The notes under the pieces were generated by a model, which saw only the letters and a program-made list of their open reading frames with translations, was not told where the DNA came from and did not search any database. The translations under genes were made by a program, and so were the position numbers. Shown here one piece after another: positions 1-11,600 of a DNA stretch of 64,000 nt. The stretch is from Viscum album (lineage: Eukaryota; Streptophyta; Magnoliopsida; Santalales; Viscaceae): contig OY728163.1 of NCBI GenBank assembly GCA_963277665.1, positions 1,907,684,644-1,907,748,643 on the forward strand, written 5' to 3'. Every line of letters starts with the position of its first letter. The stretch's first letter is position 1.

Positions 1-58
1 ATCATATATATTCAGTATATATATATATAATAGATAGATAAATGAAATGAAACACACT

Positions 59-94
59 GTTCATGGAGACGGTAGTCCGTACGTACGCATGAAC
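59..94 (-). other. Structured repeat H1 of LTR A (GTACGTAC hairpin)
   Basis: This is the third copy of the cassette, about 200 bp from H2. Here the arms are GTTCATG (59-65) and CATGAAC (88-94), a perfect 7-bp inverted repeat with a sequence different from H2 and H3. The core GGAGACGG...GTACGTACG between them is unchanged. E1 LTRs have only two copies; the split LTR D has a decayed version of this one near 16,100. Confidence 0.55.
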
Positions 95-242
95 GCTGTT
101 TTTCTTTCCTTATTGTCTTGAATGGAAGTAAGTAGATGAAATATATATATATATATACATAAATCCAGTAGATTTAACATGTAATATATTTCATTATTAT
201 TCATTATATATAATTTATAATCATTCATGAATGGTTAATGTG

Positions 243-310
243 GAGAATGAATCTCATCGCGTCGTGGAGACGGTAGTCCGTACGTACGCACGAGAGATGA
301 TATCGTTCTC
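243..310 (-). other. Structured repeat H2 of LTR A (GTACGTAC hairpin)
   Basis: The core is the same as H3 but the arms differ: TCGTG (262-266) pairs with CACGA (289-293). An outer pairing of ATCTC (251-255) with GAGAT (294-298), and of GAGAA (243-247) with TTCTC (306-310), is also present. It lies about 185 bp from H3. The changed but still pairing arms are the evidence for RNA structure. Confidence 0.55.
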
Positions 311-435
311 ATGATCGTGAAATTTTGTTGAAGTGTATGTATACTATTTCAGTATCAATATAACTTTATAATAATCATATATAGTTACTCATTACACCAT
401 TATACCCATCCAATTAAGGTGGTGACGGAAAATAG

Positions 436-498
436 ATTACACCAGAGCGTGGAGACGGTATTCCGTACGTACGCACGCGCGGTGATTTCCTTTTCCGT
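436..498 (-). other. Structured repeat H3 of LTR A (GTACGTAC hairpin)
   Basis: The core at 447-478 begins GCGTGGAGACGG and ends GTACGTACGCACGC. The arms GCGTG (447-451) and CACGC (474-478) pair, and a small inner stem pairs CGG with CCG. The surrounding bases extend the stem: CACC (440-443) with GGTG (481-484), and ACGGAAAA (425-432) with TTTTCCGT (about 491-498). Transcription is on the minus strand, so this folds in the leader RNA downstream of the candidate splice donor. Confidence 0.55.
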
Positions 499-644
499 AG
501 GATGGATAGAAGGTTAATTAGAGTTGTTTCATATTTATAATAACATATCAGTATATAAGAAATACTTATGTTATTACTTTATCATAAAAAAACTAAAGAA
601 GAAGAAGTTGAAGAAGAATGAAATTGAAAAAGATCGGTAATGGA

Positions 645-653
645 TATTACCTC
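645..653 (-). other. Candidate 5' splice site in the LTR A leader
   Basis: The minus strand reads GAG|GTAATA, a good plant donor consensus. It lies about 170 bp downstream of the TATA box. The equivalent position in both E1 LTRs reads GAG|GTAAAT at the same spacing, and one E2 LTR also keeps it. Use as a real donor is inferred only from conservation and position. Confidence 0.4.
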
Positions 654-819
654 TTTTTGACGCGCCTTCACTTAACCTCCACTTAAAGAACTAAGGATGG
701 TATTTAAAGAATACCAGGACCTCTATGATGATACTAGGGAAGTGGAGAAGAGATTTTTTCAGGTGTTGGCCGAGATTTAATTCTCAAATTGGTGTGAGGA
801 GGAGAGGGAGGAGGTGCCC

Positions 820-827
820 TTTTATAA
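820..827 (-). promoter_or_regulatory. LTR A TATA box
   Basis: On the minus strand this reads TTATAAAA inside a GC-richer window (CCCTTATAAAAGGGC). The same box sits at the corresponding place in both E1 LTRs (23,120 and 31,859). It marks the likely U3/R boundary, with transcription starting about 30 bases further left. Confidence 0.6.
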
Positions 828-2479
828 GGGAGGAGAGGGGCACCTTAGGAAAATCTCAAAATATTATTTTATATTAAGGTAAAATTCGGTATATATTGGT
901 TCCAAAGGGTCTTATTTCGAAGATAAAGTGGGTATGGGTCGAAATCCTCTCATCCAATAGGAGTTAGACAAGTTTAGGTTATTATTTTAACCTTATCAAT
1001 TAGATTTAACTCTAAGTTAAATAATTTAACTTTTACCGTGTCTTTTTGTTTTCTTACACTATATGGTTAATAAACTTACCATAACAAGCCAAACGAACCC
1101 CAAGTTGTTTACTATTAATATATATATCCTTATCTAAGTCATTTGGACGAACCTTATATTTTTAGGAATTAAATAACAATTAATAATGTAATATTTGTTT
1201 TAAAAACTAATTTATGTCAATTTTGACACTATTTGGTACATGATTTTTATGAAATTCATAACAGAATGATACGTTCTAACCAAGTTACATATATCAACAA
1301 TAAGATGTCATATTAACCTAGAAAATTAATTTAAATCATAAAAAGTCTCAAATTACATTTATTTGGGCATTTATAACATCAATTATGTCAATATTTCATT
1401 AATAAGACAATTACTGCATCATCTTTGTGTCATAATAAATGATAATTATTTAATCCCTAAAAATTCTAAATAAATTCCTATGATGTAGATACTTGTATTA
1501 GCTTTCTGTATACTATTCATGTTCGGAGTTTCATGAAGTTTATCACTAAATTAAAATTATTATACTTATAAGATTTAAGAAAGTGACATGTTGTCACATT
1601 CTTTGGTTTTAATAATAATTAAATTATTTTCATGGACAAAAGTCCATAAAATGAATCTAATCCGACCCTTAGGTTATATGGGTTTACTTCTAGCCATCCA
1701 ATAGGTTTTTTCCAAGTGTTAGGGTAATTTTATAATCTTATATTTACCCTTAATTACCCGATTTACCTTTAGCTATAGTAAATAAAATTTACCGTAGTTA
1801 CTATGACAATGCCCAAAAATAAAAAGTAGCTTATTAACATAATTTGGACCCAATGATTACAAATATGGAATCCATTTTTCCAAAATAAATACACAAAAGA
1901 AGCAGAAATTAAATTAAAATTAATCCCGTTGTTGAAAGAAAATGGGTTTTTCTTTAAAACATTGCAAAAAATTGAATTGATTTAACCTACGAATTCAAGG
2001 TAAAATCAATGCTAATGACATACATTATATTAAATGGTAAAAATATATTCTATTTATACTTTAAAACCATTCAATATTATAATTTAACCACATAAGATAT
2101 TACAATGAAAAAAGTTGTTTTTAATTAAAATATAGCGTGTTTTTACTATTCATTAAAATATGAAAGTTATCGGAAAAATATCAAAACGTTATATAATGTA
2201 AATTTTTATATCCTGATTCAAAAGAAGAATTTTATTTTGTCAAATTGAACTTATAATCATGTAAAAAACTATATTTAAAGTGGGTGCGCCATCAAAAGCC
2301 AGCAAAACAGCATTTTTTGAAAAATACTTATTTTACCTGAAAATTTTATTTTGTTCTTATACCATGTTCTAGAAATGTGTAAGATGAATAATAATGTTAT
2401 AAAATTCAAAATTTAGTTAACAATATTCATAACGGCCAGTTCATACAAATATTATAATAATATATTGTTGTTTAGTAAA

Positions 2480-2760
2480 ACCTGGTATTGCGTACAACAC
2501 ACGCTATCGAGGAAGGTCGTGATTTCTTGTAATGCAAGCCAAGTCAGGATTGCATGTAGTGCACAACTCCTTTGTTGTTGCGTATAACAAAATCCAACCA
2601 TATTTTATTTATACATTGAATATATATATATACACTCAATGTTTCTTAGAATAACTTGTGTAACAAGAGCCAAGAAAAGTGTTGCGTATACTGCAAGCTA
2701 ATACAATGTTGCGTATAGTGCAAGATAATCTTGGTGTGTCATACAATAGAAGATATGAAT
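2480..2760 (-). repeat. Short direct repeats at the U3 end of LTR A (TTGCGTATA..GCAA units)
   Basis: A unit of about 26 bp recurs with variation: 'ttgcgtacaacacac' at 2490, 'ttgtaatgcaagcc' at 2526, 'ttgcatgtagtgcac' at 2552, 'ttgcgtataacaaaa' at 2580, 'ttgcgtatactgcaag' at 2683 and 'ttgcgtatagtgcaag' at 2709. Several units are imperfect dyads (TTGC...GCAA). On the transcribed minus strand this is the outer edge of U3, upstream of the TATA box, where enhancer repeats are often found. The same array occurs at 63,640-63,920. Confidence 0.55.
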
Positions 2761-2903
2761 GAAATTAAAAAGAATGTATCTTATAAAATCTTGGGTTGTT
2801 AAACCAATGTTGCAAATTACTTGATCATTAGGGATTGATAGAGAATTAATCCACCCACCAACACAATTTTTCTCGAGAAATACACAGTCTGAACAAATAT
2901 TAT

Positions 2904-5100
2904 GGACCAAAATCTATGAACTTAAACGAATAGGACTTGGTTAAAACTCTATAAATTTTAACTTTGATATATTCTATCACACATGAAATTAAATTTCTCA
3001 TCCCCTCATGACTTTAAACTGCTCCATCCCACATGAATTTAGACCACATATTTTTCTGGAATGATAATAAATTGCATCCCATTCCATTACCACATGTAAT
3101 TTAACTACATGGATATCAAAGAACTATATGAGGCTTGATTCACACCATTAATGGATACATAGTTACACCCAAGTATTTTTTCAATAGGCCCATCCATAGA
3201 TTCACATACCATTTGGCCTTTTGGAATGGGTCCATTTCTTAAGAATGTATGGTGTGAATCACTTTGATTCTAATTAATGTCGATTTTTTCCATTTTTTTC
3301 ATCAAATCATCCATTTTAATGGGTCTATATGTCAATTTTTACATTATAATGACCCCATATATCCTCATCATAATTCATTAAACTATGTGGATCCTCAAAA
3401 TCTATGTATGGCTTAATTTCCTACATCATGCGATATGTGGCGACACCCAACCATTTTTTTCAGGTTCCCAACCATGTCTTTTATGAAATTATTCCTTGGA
3501 GCATGTAGTGTGGGGTAGAAATATTTGACTCTCAAATAGGATGGGTTTCTCATAATTACACACTACATGTTCCCACATTGGAAATGCAACCCATTTGGTC
3601 CAAACTATTTGAACATAAAACAAGTGACTCTTCACGATCTTCGTGGAAGTGTCTGGTATGGTGTGGATCTCATTAATCTTCATTCATATCAGGTTTGTTA
3701 TGTTTCCAAAATATATGTTTCATATATTGGAAAAAAATTCCCTAGGCCCGAGCTCCATGACTGGAATCTAAGATAATGAACGCCCCATAAGATGCTAAAC
3801 TATATAACATTGATGGTCATTTTTTGCATGACGTTGAAAGGAAAATTCATTTTTTGTCCTACATGACATTAAATTGTGTCTTCATTATTACCAAATGAAA
3901 TTAAAATCCATAGATCAACAATAATTCTGTGCATCATAAAACCCATCCTCTTAGGATATGAAGTGATTTACATACACTATGTCTTTGGAACCATCCACCC
4001 AAACTTTCCTTCCCCTTTCCATTCAATATTTCAATAAAACTATGTGTGGTTATCTTTTGAAAGGTATTGTGTGATTTGTGATATTTTTATTCTAATTATC
4101 ATTGGTTTTTTATGGTACCATATTAGATATTTTTATTTTAGAAGACTCACCCTTTTGTATGAGCTCTATCACTTTAAACAAAGACCTTTAGTGTCCTTGT
4201 CTTGAACAAATAAACAATATAGAATTTTCCATGATGTATCCACTAGATAAGAAATTTCCCCTTTGGATCATAGGCCTTAGTATCATATAGAAATATGTAG
4301 TGTGGTGTGGATCTCCCTAAAAATAATTCACGTCAGGTTACCACATAGAACCACATTACACAACTACACCTTAAATGGTCTAAACTATATGAACATAGAC
4401 TAAGATTTTAAATATTCTAATTGCATTACAATAAAGTTTGTGACAACCAAAATATTATCATTTGAGAGAATATCCCCCCTTCTTCGTGGAAATGTTCAAT
4501 TTTCATTCCAACTCAAAGAACTACATGTGGACTAATTCTAATTTTTATGGACGATTTAACGATGCTCAGATATTTTTTTAGTCCCAACCATAGGATCACT
4601 AACACGTTGTCCCTTTATCACATGTTTTAACTAGGGGAATATGTGGGATAGAATGGAGTATCTTTTATCCACATTCAGGTTGGTTTATATTCCACACTAC
4701 ATGTTTCCTCCTGGGTTACATTTCTGCTATGTACTAGTCGTATGCTAATAAATTACAAATTTTTTTGTCCTCATTACATGATGTTAAACTACATGGATAC
4801 GTCCCAAGCATACAAAGTTAAACATGAAACTCCATGGTCCATACTATATGACCTTAGACAATGTGTCTCTAGTCAATGAAAAATGACCTCTAACTATTTT
4901 TAGCACCTGGTACAATGATCACGACCTCTGTTCGGGCCTTCCTCCCCCTCATGAACCTAATTTGGAACTCGTCTCTCATGTGGATGTTATGTAATGACAT
5001 TTTTGAATGTTTGATGTTATGGGACATAGAGTGTTATAATCCATAATTACATTTCCCTGATCCATTTCCACACTTCATGTGTCCCATTATCTTGTATTTC
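2904..5100. repeat. Degenerate tandem repeat region, unit about 147 bp, first block
   Basis: A box of about 28 bases, roughly GGTCCAAACTATATGAAC followed by TTAAACTAAGA, recurs at 2904, 3597, 3745 (weak), 4377 and 4836. Between boxes the order is shared: a 'catgtagtgtggtgtgg' part, an 'attcatatcaggttt' part, a 'ccacactacatgtt' part, then the next box. The 3597 to 3745 spacing is 148 bp; longer gaps contain units in which the box has decayed. This looks like an ancient satellite-type array. No coding sense is apparent. Confidence 0.5.
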
Positions 5101-5420
5101 ATCCTCTTCCACGTCTGAAGGGACCCACCTAAGGGAACGGTCTCAGACCTCTTTAGCTCAACTACCATTATGGGCCAATGCCCCGAAAGACATTGGAAGA
5201 CATTTTGAGAATGGTTCTATTTTTCGATTCTGTTTAGTTGTTGGCCCTCATTGTATGTCCCAATCCTTGATATAATGTTGTGGAAGATGTGTCTTGAATT
5301 ATGTAAGCAGTTATCCTCCATCATCATGCCACCCCTTACAATGTTTCAAATATCAGGCATCATTACCCAAAATTTCAACCCTCATCTGTTTTTATGGATC
5401 CCTAACTCCCTTGGTGTTTT
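5101..5420. repeat. Spacer block, first copy of a duplicated segment
   Basis: This stretch (landmarks 'ctgaagggaccc', 'gggccaatgcccc', 'acattgg', 'ttggccct') has a clear diverged second copy at 7970-8300 with the same landmarks in the same order. It separates two blocks of the 147-bp repeat, so the region seems to have a higher-order period of about 2.87 kb. Confidence 0.5.
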
Positions 5421-5424
5421 CATT

Positions 5425-7969
5425 CCATGAATCCATGCACATTTAGTGGGAAGGTTAGTATGGTTGGTACATTCACACTCAACATTTCATTTACATTGTC
5501 TTGTGATTTTCATATTATAGGGAAATTCCTATATCACCCCTTATTTACAACATTGAAAAATCCTCACATGGGCCTAGGAATGTTGGTAGGATATATCCAC
5601 ATGAAGTTTCTACAAACACTCTATGGTCCAAACTCCATGAACTAAAACTAATATCCTCCTCTTGATTCTCTTGGTAATATGACAAATGGGATTGAGATTC
5701 CTTGGTACTCATTTATATCAGGTTTTTCATTCCCCCACACTACATATGTCTACCAGGGACACTCACAATAGTACAAACTCTATGAATTTAAACTAAGAGT
5801 GAGAATACATGGAATGGTATGAGACTTTTTGTTATCATTCATTGTAGGCTTGTTTGGAACATGCCACTTCATATCCTCAAGATATCCCATTTTCCCTTAA
5901 TGTCCTAGTCTCACGACGATGAATGGCGTAACATATTCATCCTCAACACTTGATGTTTAACAATATGGAATACGCCCCCCGAACAAGTTGTTAAACTGGG
6001 AACATATCATCAAAACTATACAACCATAAGCAAAGATCCATTACAGTATTCCTCTTGAGGGTGTATAGTGTGGTGTGGTTCATTTTGACCCTCTTACAAC
6101 CAAACTACATATTCCCAAGTTGGATACGCAATCCCCATTGTCTAAATAATGTAACATTTTAAACTAAGAGATTGTACAGGGTTCTTTTGGGAGTGTGTTT
6201 GTGGTGTGGAACTCCATGATCCTACATCAGGATACCAATACCCATTCCACACACATTCCTATGGGAACACCCTTTCCAGCATCCTTACTATAAAATATAA
6301 AAGTGCACATGCCTGTCCTGTTCTCGACGTTAACCTACTTCACCATCATCCTAACCACATGATGGACAATGAAAAAACATTTTGGTGTTCTCACTTGAGA
6401 GAACATCACCTTTGGAAATTTTCATTCATCATGACTATAATAAATACCTATATATAATTTAAATTTATATAGACCTTAGACTTTCTATCATTGTATGGTT
6501 GTTAAAGAAAAAACATACAAACAGACGAATGAACAAACAAAACATATCAAAGGTTTCATCTCTATGTATATGTGTTAGTCATGCTCAGGGATGTTTCCCC
6601 TTCAAGAACTATGTGTTTCTTGATTCCGATCGTAATGTAAAATAATGTGATACCCATATGATTAATCAAAACTCTAGACAAAACATTATTTCCCCATTTC
6701 ATATTGATTCTCCTTCATCCTTACCGCATGATGATAAACCACACAGATCTCCAAGAACTATGTGTGGCTAGATTCCTATCATCATGGGATACATAGTGAC
6801 AACAAGACACCTTGCTGTTGGGCCCATGGATAGACTCTCTCAAATATTCATCCCCATGGCCTTGATTAAGGTCCAAGATATGTGACCTTAAGTAGTACAA
6901 AATTTTTCATGAGACACCCATGTGACACATGAGCTCCTATTACCCCTCAATAATGTTGTGTTTTACCTCTTGCGTGTCACATGTGTACTTACCCTCAAGA
7001 TGATTATTAATTGATCATTGTCCAAACTCAATGAAATTAAACTAAGAGCTTATGAATATTATTATCTTTTGGGATATGTTTTGTGGCATAGAAAACTTTT
7101 GTTTTCATTCATGCTGTGTCTTTTAGGACACTGTGTAAAATACACCCAATTTGATATTCCATTATGGTCTAAAATCTATGACCTTAAACTAAGAACCTAT
7201 TATCCATGATGTATGACGTTAGAATGAAACCATTCCTTGGAAACATTCCGCATGTCCTGTGATGAACATGAGATGGGTATACCTACTCTCAAGAGAGGAT
7301 TTCTGTTTCCAATGTTCGTCTTATAAAACAATATTTTGAAAGAAATAGTTGTATCTTGATTCCCATCAGCATTAAATATGTATTGACAAAAAATTATTAT
7401 TTGTTGGGTCTAGCCATAGGTTTATCAACTCCTTTACACCTATAATTTATTTATGGTCCAAAAATTACAACCTTAAAATAAAATCCTCATCGGGGTATTT
7501 TTTTTCATATCACATGTGCTTCCTTCCCTCATGTTCCTTGATACATGTATTGTATGTGATCCTCCTTCAGATTATTCAGGTCATTTTTATTTACATTGTA
7601 TCACTTGACTATGATTGAATAGACATTACATGGGTCCTTGAAGTATAACCCTAAATTGTGTATAATGTCCTTACCATATGACTCTAAATTTCATGACATG
7701 ACCTGATCACATGAATTAAAAATATACTATGTATCCTCTTCACCATATGACATTAATCAATGTGGTCACCATCATTAATTTCCCAACGTTAATATTAAAG
7801 TCATATTAATATAACTTCTGAGAGGATTACCTCCCAGTGCTAGGTTTGATCTTTGTTTAGACCAGTATGCCTTCATCAATGTGATCTTAGACACATTGAT
7901 GTAATTTCAATAGTGTTGTAAAACTTTCAGTCATTTCATCACTCCACCTCATGTTTTTGAAGACCCTTA
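5425..7969. repeat. Degenerate tandem repeat region, unit about 147 bp, second block
   Basis: The same box as in the first block occurs at 5625, 5771, 6139, 6870, 7019, 7166 and 7455. Spacings are 146 (5625 to 5771), 731 (five times 146), 149, 147 and 289 (two times about 145), with one exception of 368. The regular multiples support an old tandem array rather than dispersed copies. Some fragments read open for 60-80 codons, but these are in repeat units and have no protein resemblance. Confidence 0.52.
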
Positions 7970-8300
7970 TATAGATCCTCATTTTCTATCTTCTCTGAAG
8001 GGGCCCCCAGAAGGAATTTTCTCATCCCATTTTTTCTCACCTGTCATTCTAGGCCAATGCCCAAGAATATGTTGGATGAAACATTGATATTGGCCTTGTG
8101 TTTTCGAATACCATCAGCTATTGGATCAATTTTTTTTGTTTCTATCCAAATCTAATGATATAAAGATTTTGTGTCTAGAATACATTCTTTAGTTATACTC
8201 CATAATCATTCCATTCTTTTTTTCATCCTAATATTGGTAATGCCATTCAAAATTTTCCATCCCCCTTTGTTTGGATTTATTCCAGTGCTCTTAGCATTGT
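7970..8300. repeat. Spacer block, second copy of a duplicated segment
   Basis: Diverged copy of 5101-5420, with 'ctgaaggggccc', 'aggccaatgccc' and 'atgttgg' in the same order. Beyond it (about 8300-8700) I see no further repeat and no clear coding signal. Confidence 0.48.
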
Positions 8301-8699
8301 CCCACTAGTGCACTAATGCACATGGGGAAATGCAAATTGGATATTCTGAGAGCCATATTCTCCAACCACAACCTCTCTCATCCTTAATACCATAGGTTGT
8401 TAGTTAGTACTTGTAGACACTGAGTACTTGATGAATATCTGGTAGTATCATATGGAATATAAAATTACATGGCCTTCCCTTATTTCTCACACCAGAAATA
8501 AACCACATTATCTTAGGGATTGATCATTAGTTGTTTCAAAGATACGATGGGAGTGTGATAATTTGAAATATGCATGAACTGTGTATGAAGTTCAAAATTA
8601 ATATGAAATCACAAAATATGATTAACATGTTCATAAAAACACAACCCCTATGGATTTGGCCAATCATTTGAGTGTTTCATCTATACCAACCATCAGTGT

Positions 8700-11600
8700 G
8701 TGGCATCCAGGATTTTCTGTTGCCGCGTGAGCTCCCTTTATTCCTATTTGGCTACAAGGTAAAGCTCATAATACCTGATCTTTACTCCATCCTATACAGG
8801 TCAAAGATTGGACATTCAATAGATTCATTCCAAAACTGATCTTTATCCTCTTCCAACTAGACCCTCAATCATGATATGTGTTTATATTGGGTATTAGTGA
8901 AGTAAATAACTCGTTCATCCACACTTCTAATTTCTAGACATCCTCTTTAGCCTCTTTGAGATTATGAGTGCTGAAAACATTATTCTGGTGGGAATAAAAA
9001 TTCCATGTGATGATCACTCTAACGTATTATTTCGGTGATGTATTCTTAGAAAAGAATATGTAGACTTATGCATCCATTCCTCCAGCACGTATTACATGTA
9101 TTCGAGGGTGAAGTGATCCTCTTTAAATATCCACTCTAATTATCAGGTATTTTAAAAAAACCACTTGATCAACTTTAATGTACAGTGATGGAGGGATCCT
9201 CTATCCTCCATGTCATATTTAGAATCATTTAGCTCTTTTGGGTTAACAGGTTCGTACTCTAGAAAATGCAACTAGGATTTCAATGATAGGATCCTCCTCT
9301 AAAAGTCTATCAGATGGCATGGGATCCATTTTATTTGGTTTATCTTCATCACTTTATCACACTTTTATGAGATTATTACTATCATATTTGGGTTTCAACT
9401 CACCAATGGCTCTACTCACAACCACAATTTCCATGGTCTTATTATCATGGGCACACCGTGCTATATAAATCGTCATTCCTGGCAGGAAAAGAGCCCTGGG
9501 ACAACCCAATCATCCTCAACAATAGTACAATGGCTGATTCAGGGATAGTCTAAATAGAGATTATGTCAGTTTGACTAGATGATTCAATAACATGTATGAC
9601 TCTACAAGGAGGGAAGATTACATTGGTCATGTGATGATTTCTTTCATCATCAGGTTGTTATTGTTCAAATCCCAGAAGATTCCCTTATATATGGGTAGGA
9701 TATCTGTAAATTAAAAAGTATCCAACCTATTTTTCACAACAATTCTTGACCCTATAGCCCTAAGAGGTTGGTCTTTTACGACCGACATCAAATCTTTGTC
9801 CCCATGGAAGGGGGTCCATTGTACATGCTTTTCCTTTACTAAACAAATTTCAGTCGAGAAACTCAGATAAATATGAAATTGATCATATAAGGTAGTGGTG
9901 TAGATATTACCTCAAGAGTAATGGAGAACCCTCTTAATGAATTTTCCTCTAAGGTCCAATCCTCACATACCTGCATAGGGCTCCCCTTATTTGAATCTAC
10001 TAACAAGGATCATTCAAATTATTCATGTAGAGGAAATAGCTCCACAAACTCAGTTATAGATAGTTGTGGTGGAGATGTTAGGTCTAGAAATACTTTCACC
10101 TGATCCATTATTAGACATTATATTACCTAAGATTGAATGATGCCCTCTAGTATGGACATACATCACTCCCCCTCAACCTGAGATACTAGAATTATGTCCC
10201 TACCATGAACAATTCTTGAATCTTTTTTCTCCAAAATGGTTAAAGTGATCCAATATTTTATGAGGAATGATGAATTGAATGTTAATGTCCTTGGAATCCC
10301 ATACCTCATGATAATGGGAATCATCTCTTATATCAACACAATGTAACCCCTTCACCTTATATTCGATAGGTTTTCTGTGGAACCCTTTTGATGGATTCCC
10401 ATCCTCCTGACTCTACCCAACTAGATTTACTGGGGTTTCCACCATTTATCCATTTTCGATTCTAGACAATGCATGACTTGGAACAATTGACCCTCGTGCT
10501 GAAGATCTACCACCATAATATGCATCCTTTATACCACTTTAATTTAATATTGAAAATGTCCAACCCTGACATCATTTTGGATGGAATACTCCATCGTTTT
10601 TTTAGGTGGTCCATCATTTCAGCATTTCTCCTAAGCAAGCTACCTCTTAGATCTTCTCATAATTCTTGACTAACCCATAAGCATAAGTAGATGGATTTAT
10701 CTCGTTCTAAATTTTCCTGTCCTACCTAGAGAAAATGAACCAAAAAATACCTGATCACCCTTGATTTATTCTCATTATGTACGCCTTTATAGACTTTCAG
10801 GGTTAATCTATGTAGACCAAGTAACCACCTCACAAATAAATTCATTGTATACTGTTCACAGAATGGTTCACGGTCAACTCATGCTACATGTACACTACCT
10901 CGAATGTCTAGAAGATATGAGAAATATTGTAATGTTTCCTTGCAATCATTAGTGAACACACCCATTGGTAATGCGAATGCAAAAATGTTGAATTCATCCT
11001 TCTCCATTAGTTTTTTCAGCACCTCCTTCAGGATCAGTTTGAATGGGAAACATCCCACCATGTTCAGAATGAATGGAAAAAAGTCTAAACCAGGATGGGA
11101 GAAGGGATTCATGTATTCTCAAGAACTGATGTGAGCTACCACCAATACATACAAGAAGTGGTATAGTTTTATTATTCATAGTGGATTCTATCCCTAATTC
11201 ATGTGTTGAAGAACCTTATACACATTTCCAGCACTGGAATCCCAAGGTAGATATGCTAAAATGTTTCCAGCATGGCTGTTATAATAAAAGTGATAGGCCA
11301 GTGACCCATTTGTGAATCTCTAGCTGCCCACATCCATCCATAGATGAGCATCGATATAAACCCATCCAAACTAACCACGATATTTATTATCATTGTTTAT
11401 GTAGTATCCCCATAGGTTCTATTGGTTATCCTCAATGATTCTATAATAGGAACCTTACTTACTCAGTTGATCCCCTATTTGGTAGGTGTGTGGCCTTAAT
11501 AGTAGTTTCATGAGAGACACCTCTTCTTCAGTGGGACTATCTGAGGTAAAATTCATTTAATGAAAGAACCAAAACTTGTTGTGGATTCCCCACACCATTT

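Larger units (their letters stand above)
1..2803 (-). mobile_element. LTR A, long terminal repeat of a Ty3/gypsy-type element, truncated by the window start
   Basis: This AT-rich block matches, segment by segment, the two E1 LTRs: the paired hairpin motifs, the TATA and splice-donor region, the run of conserved blocks in U3, and the stretch around 'tattcataac'. The terminal part (2426-2803) also matches the reverse complement of the window's right edge (63,588-64,000). Read on the minus strand the LTR starts near 2803 as TTTAACAACCCAAG, where related copies have TGTAACAGCCCAAG, so the TG/CA end is mutated here. The far end lies beyond base 1; by comparison with E1 about 1 kb or more is missing. 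The DNA right of 2803 is not purine-rich on the minus strand, so a polypurine tract is not visible. It could be the 3' LTR of an element occupying 2.8-16 kb (with LTR D as partner) or a solo LTR. Confidence 0.72.

Noticed and set aside
59..498. Self-cleaving ribozyme (hammerhead or twister) as the explanation of the hairpin cassette
   Set aside because: The hammerhead core (CUGANGA and GAAA) is absent, and I see no match to the conserved loops of the other small ribozymes I know.
59..498. CRISPR array
   Set aside because: Only two or three units about 190 bp apart, in a eukaryotic LTR, with variable arms; this does not fit CRISPR repeats.
2804..2840. Polypurine tract or primer-binding site directly beside LTR A
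   Set aside because: The minus strand here is not purine-rich and has no TGGTATCAGAGC-like sequence, so the side on which the element's interior lies is inferred from context only.
10879..11134. Plus-strand open frame of 76 codons overlapping the minus-strand frame
   Set aside because: The minus strand is in frame with the long decayed reading, so the plus-strand frame is taken as its shadow.
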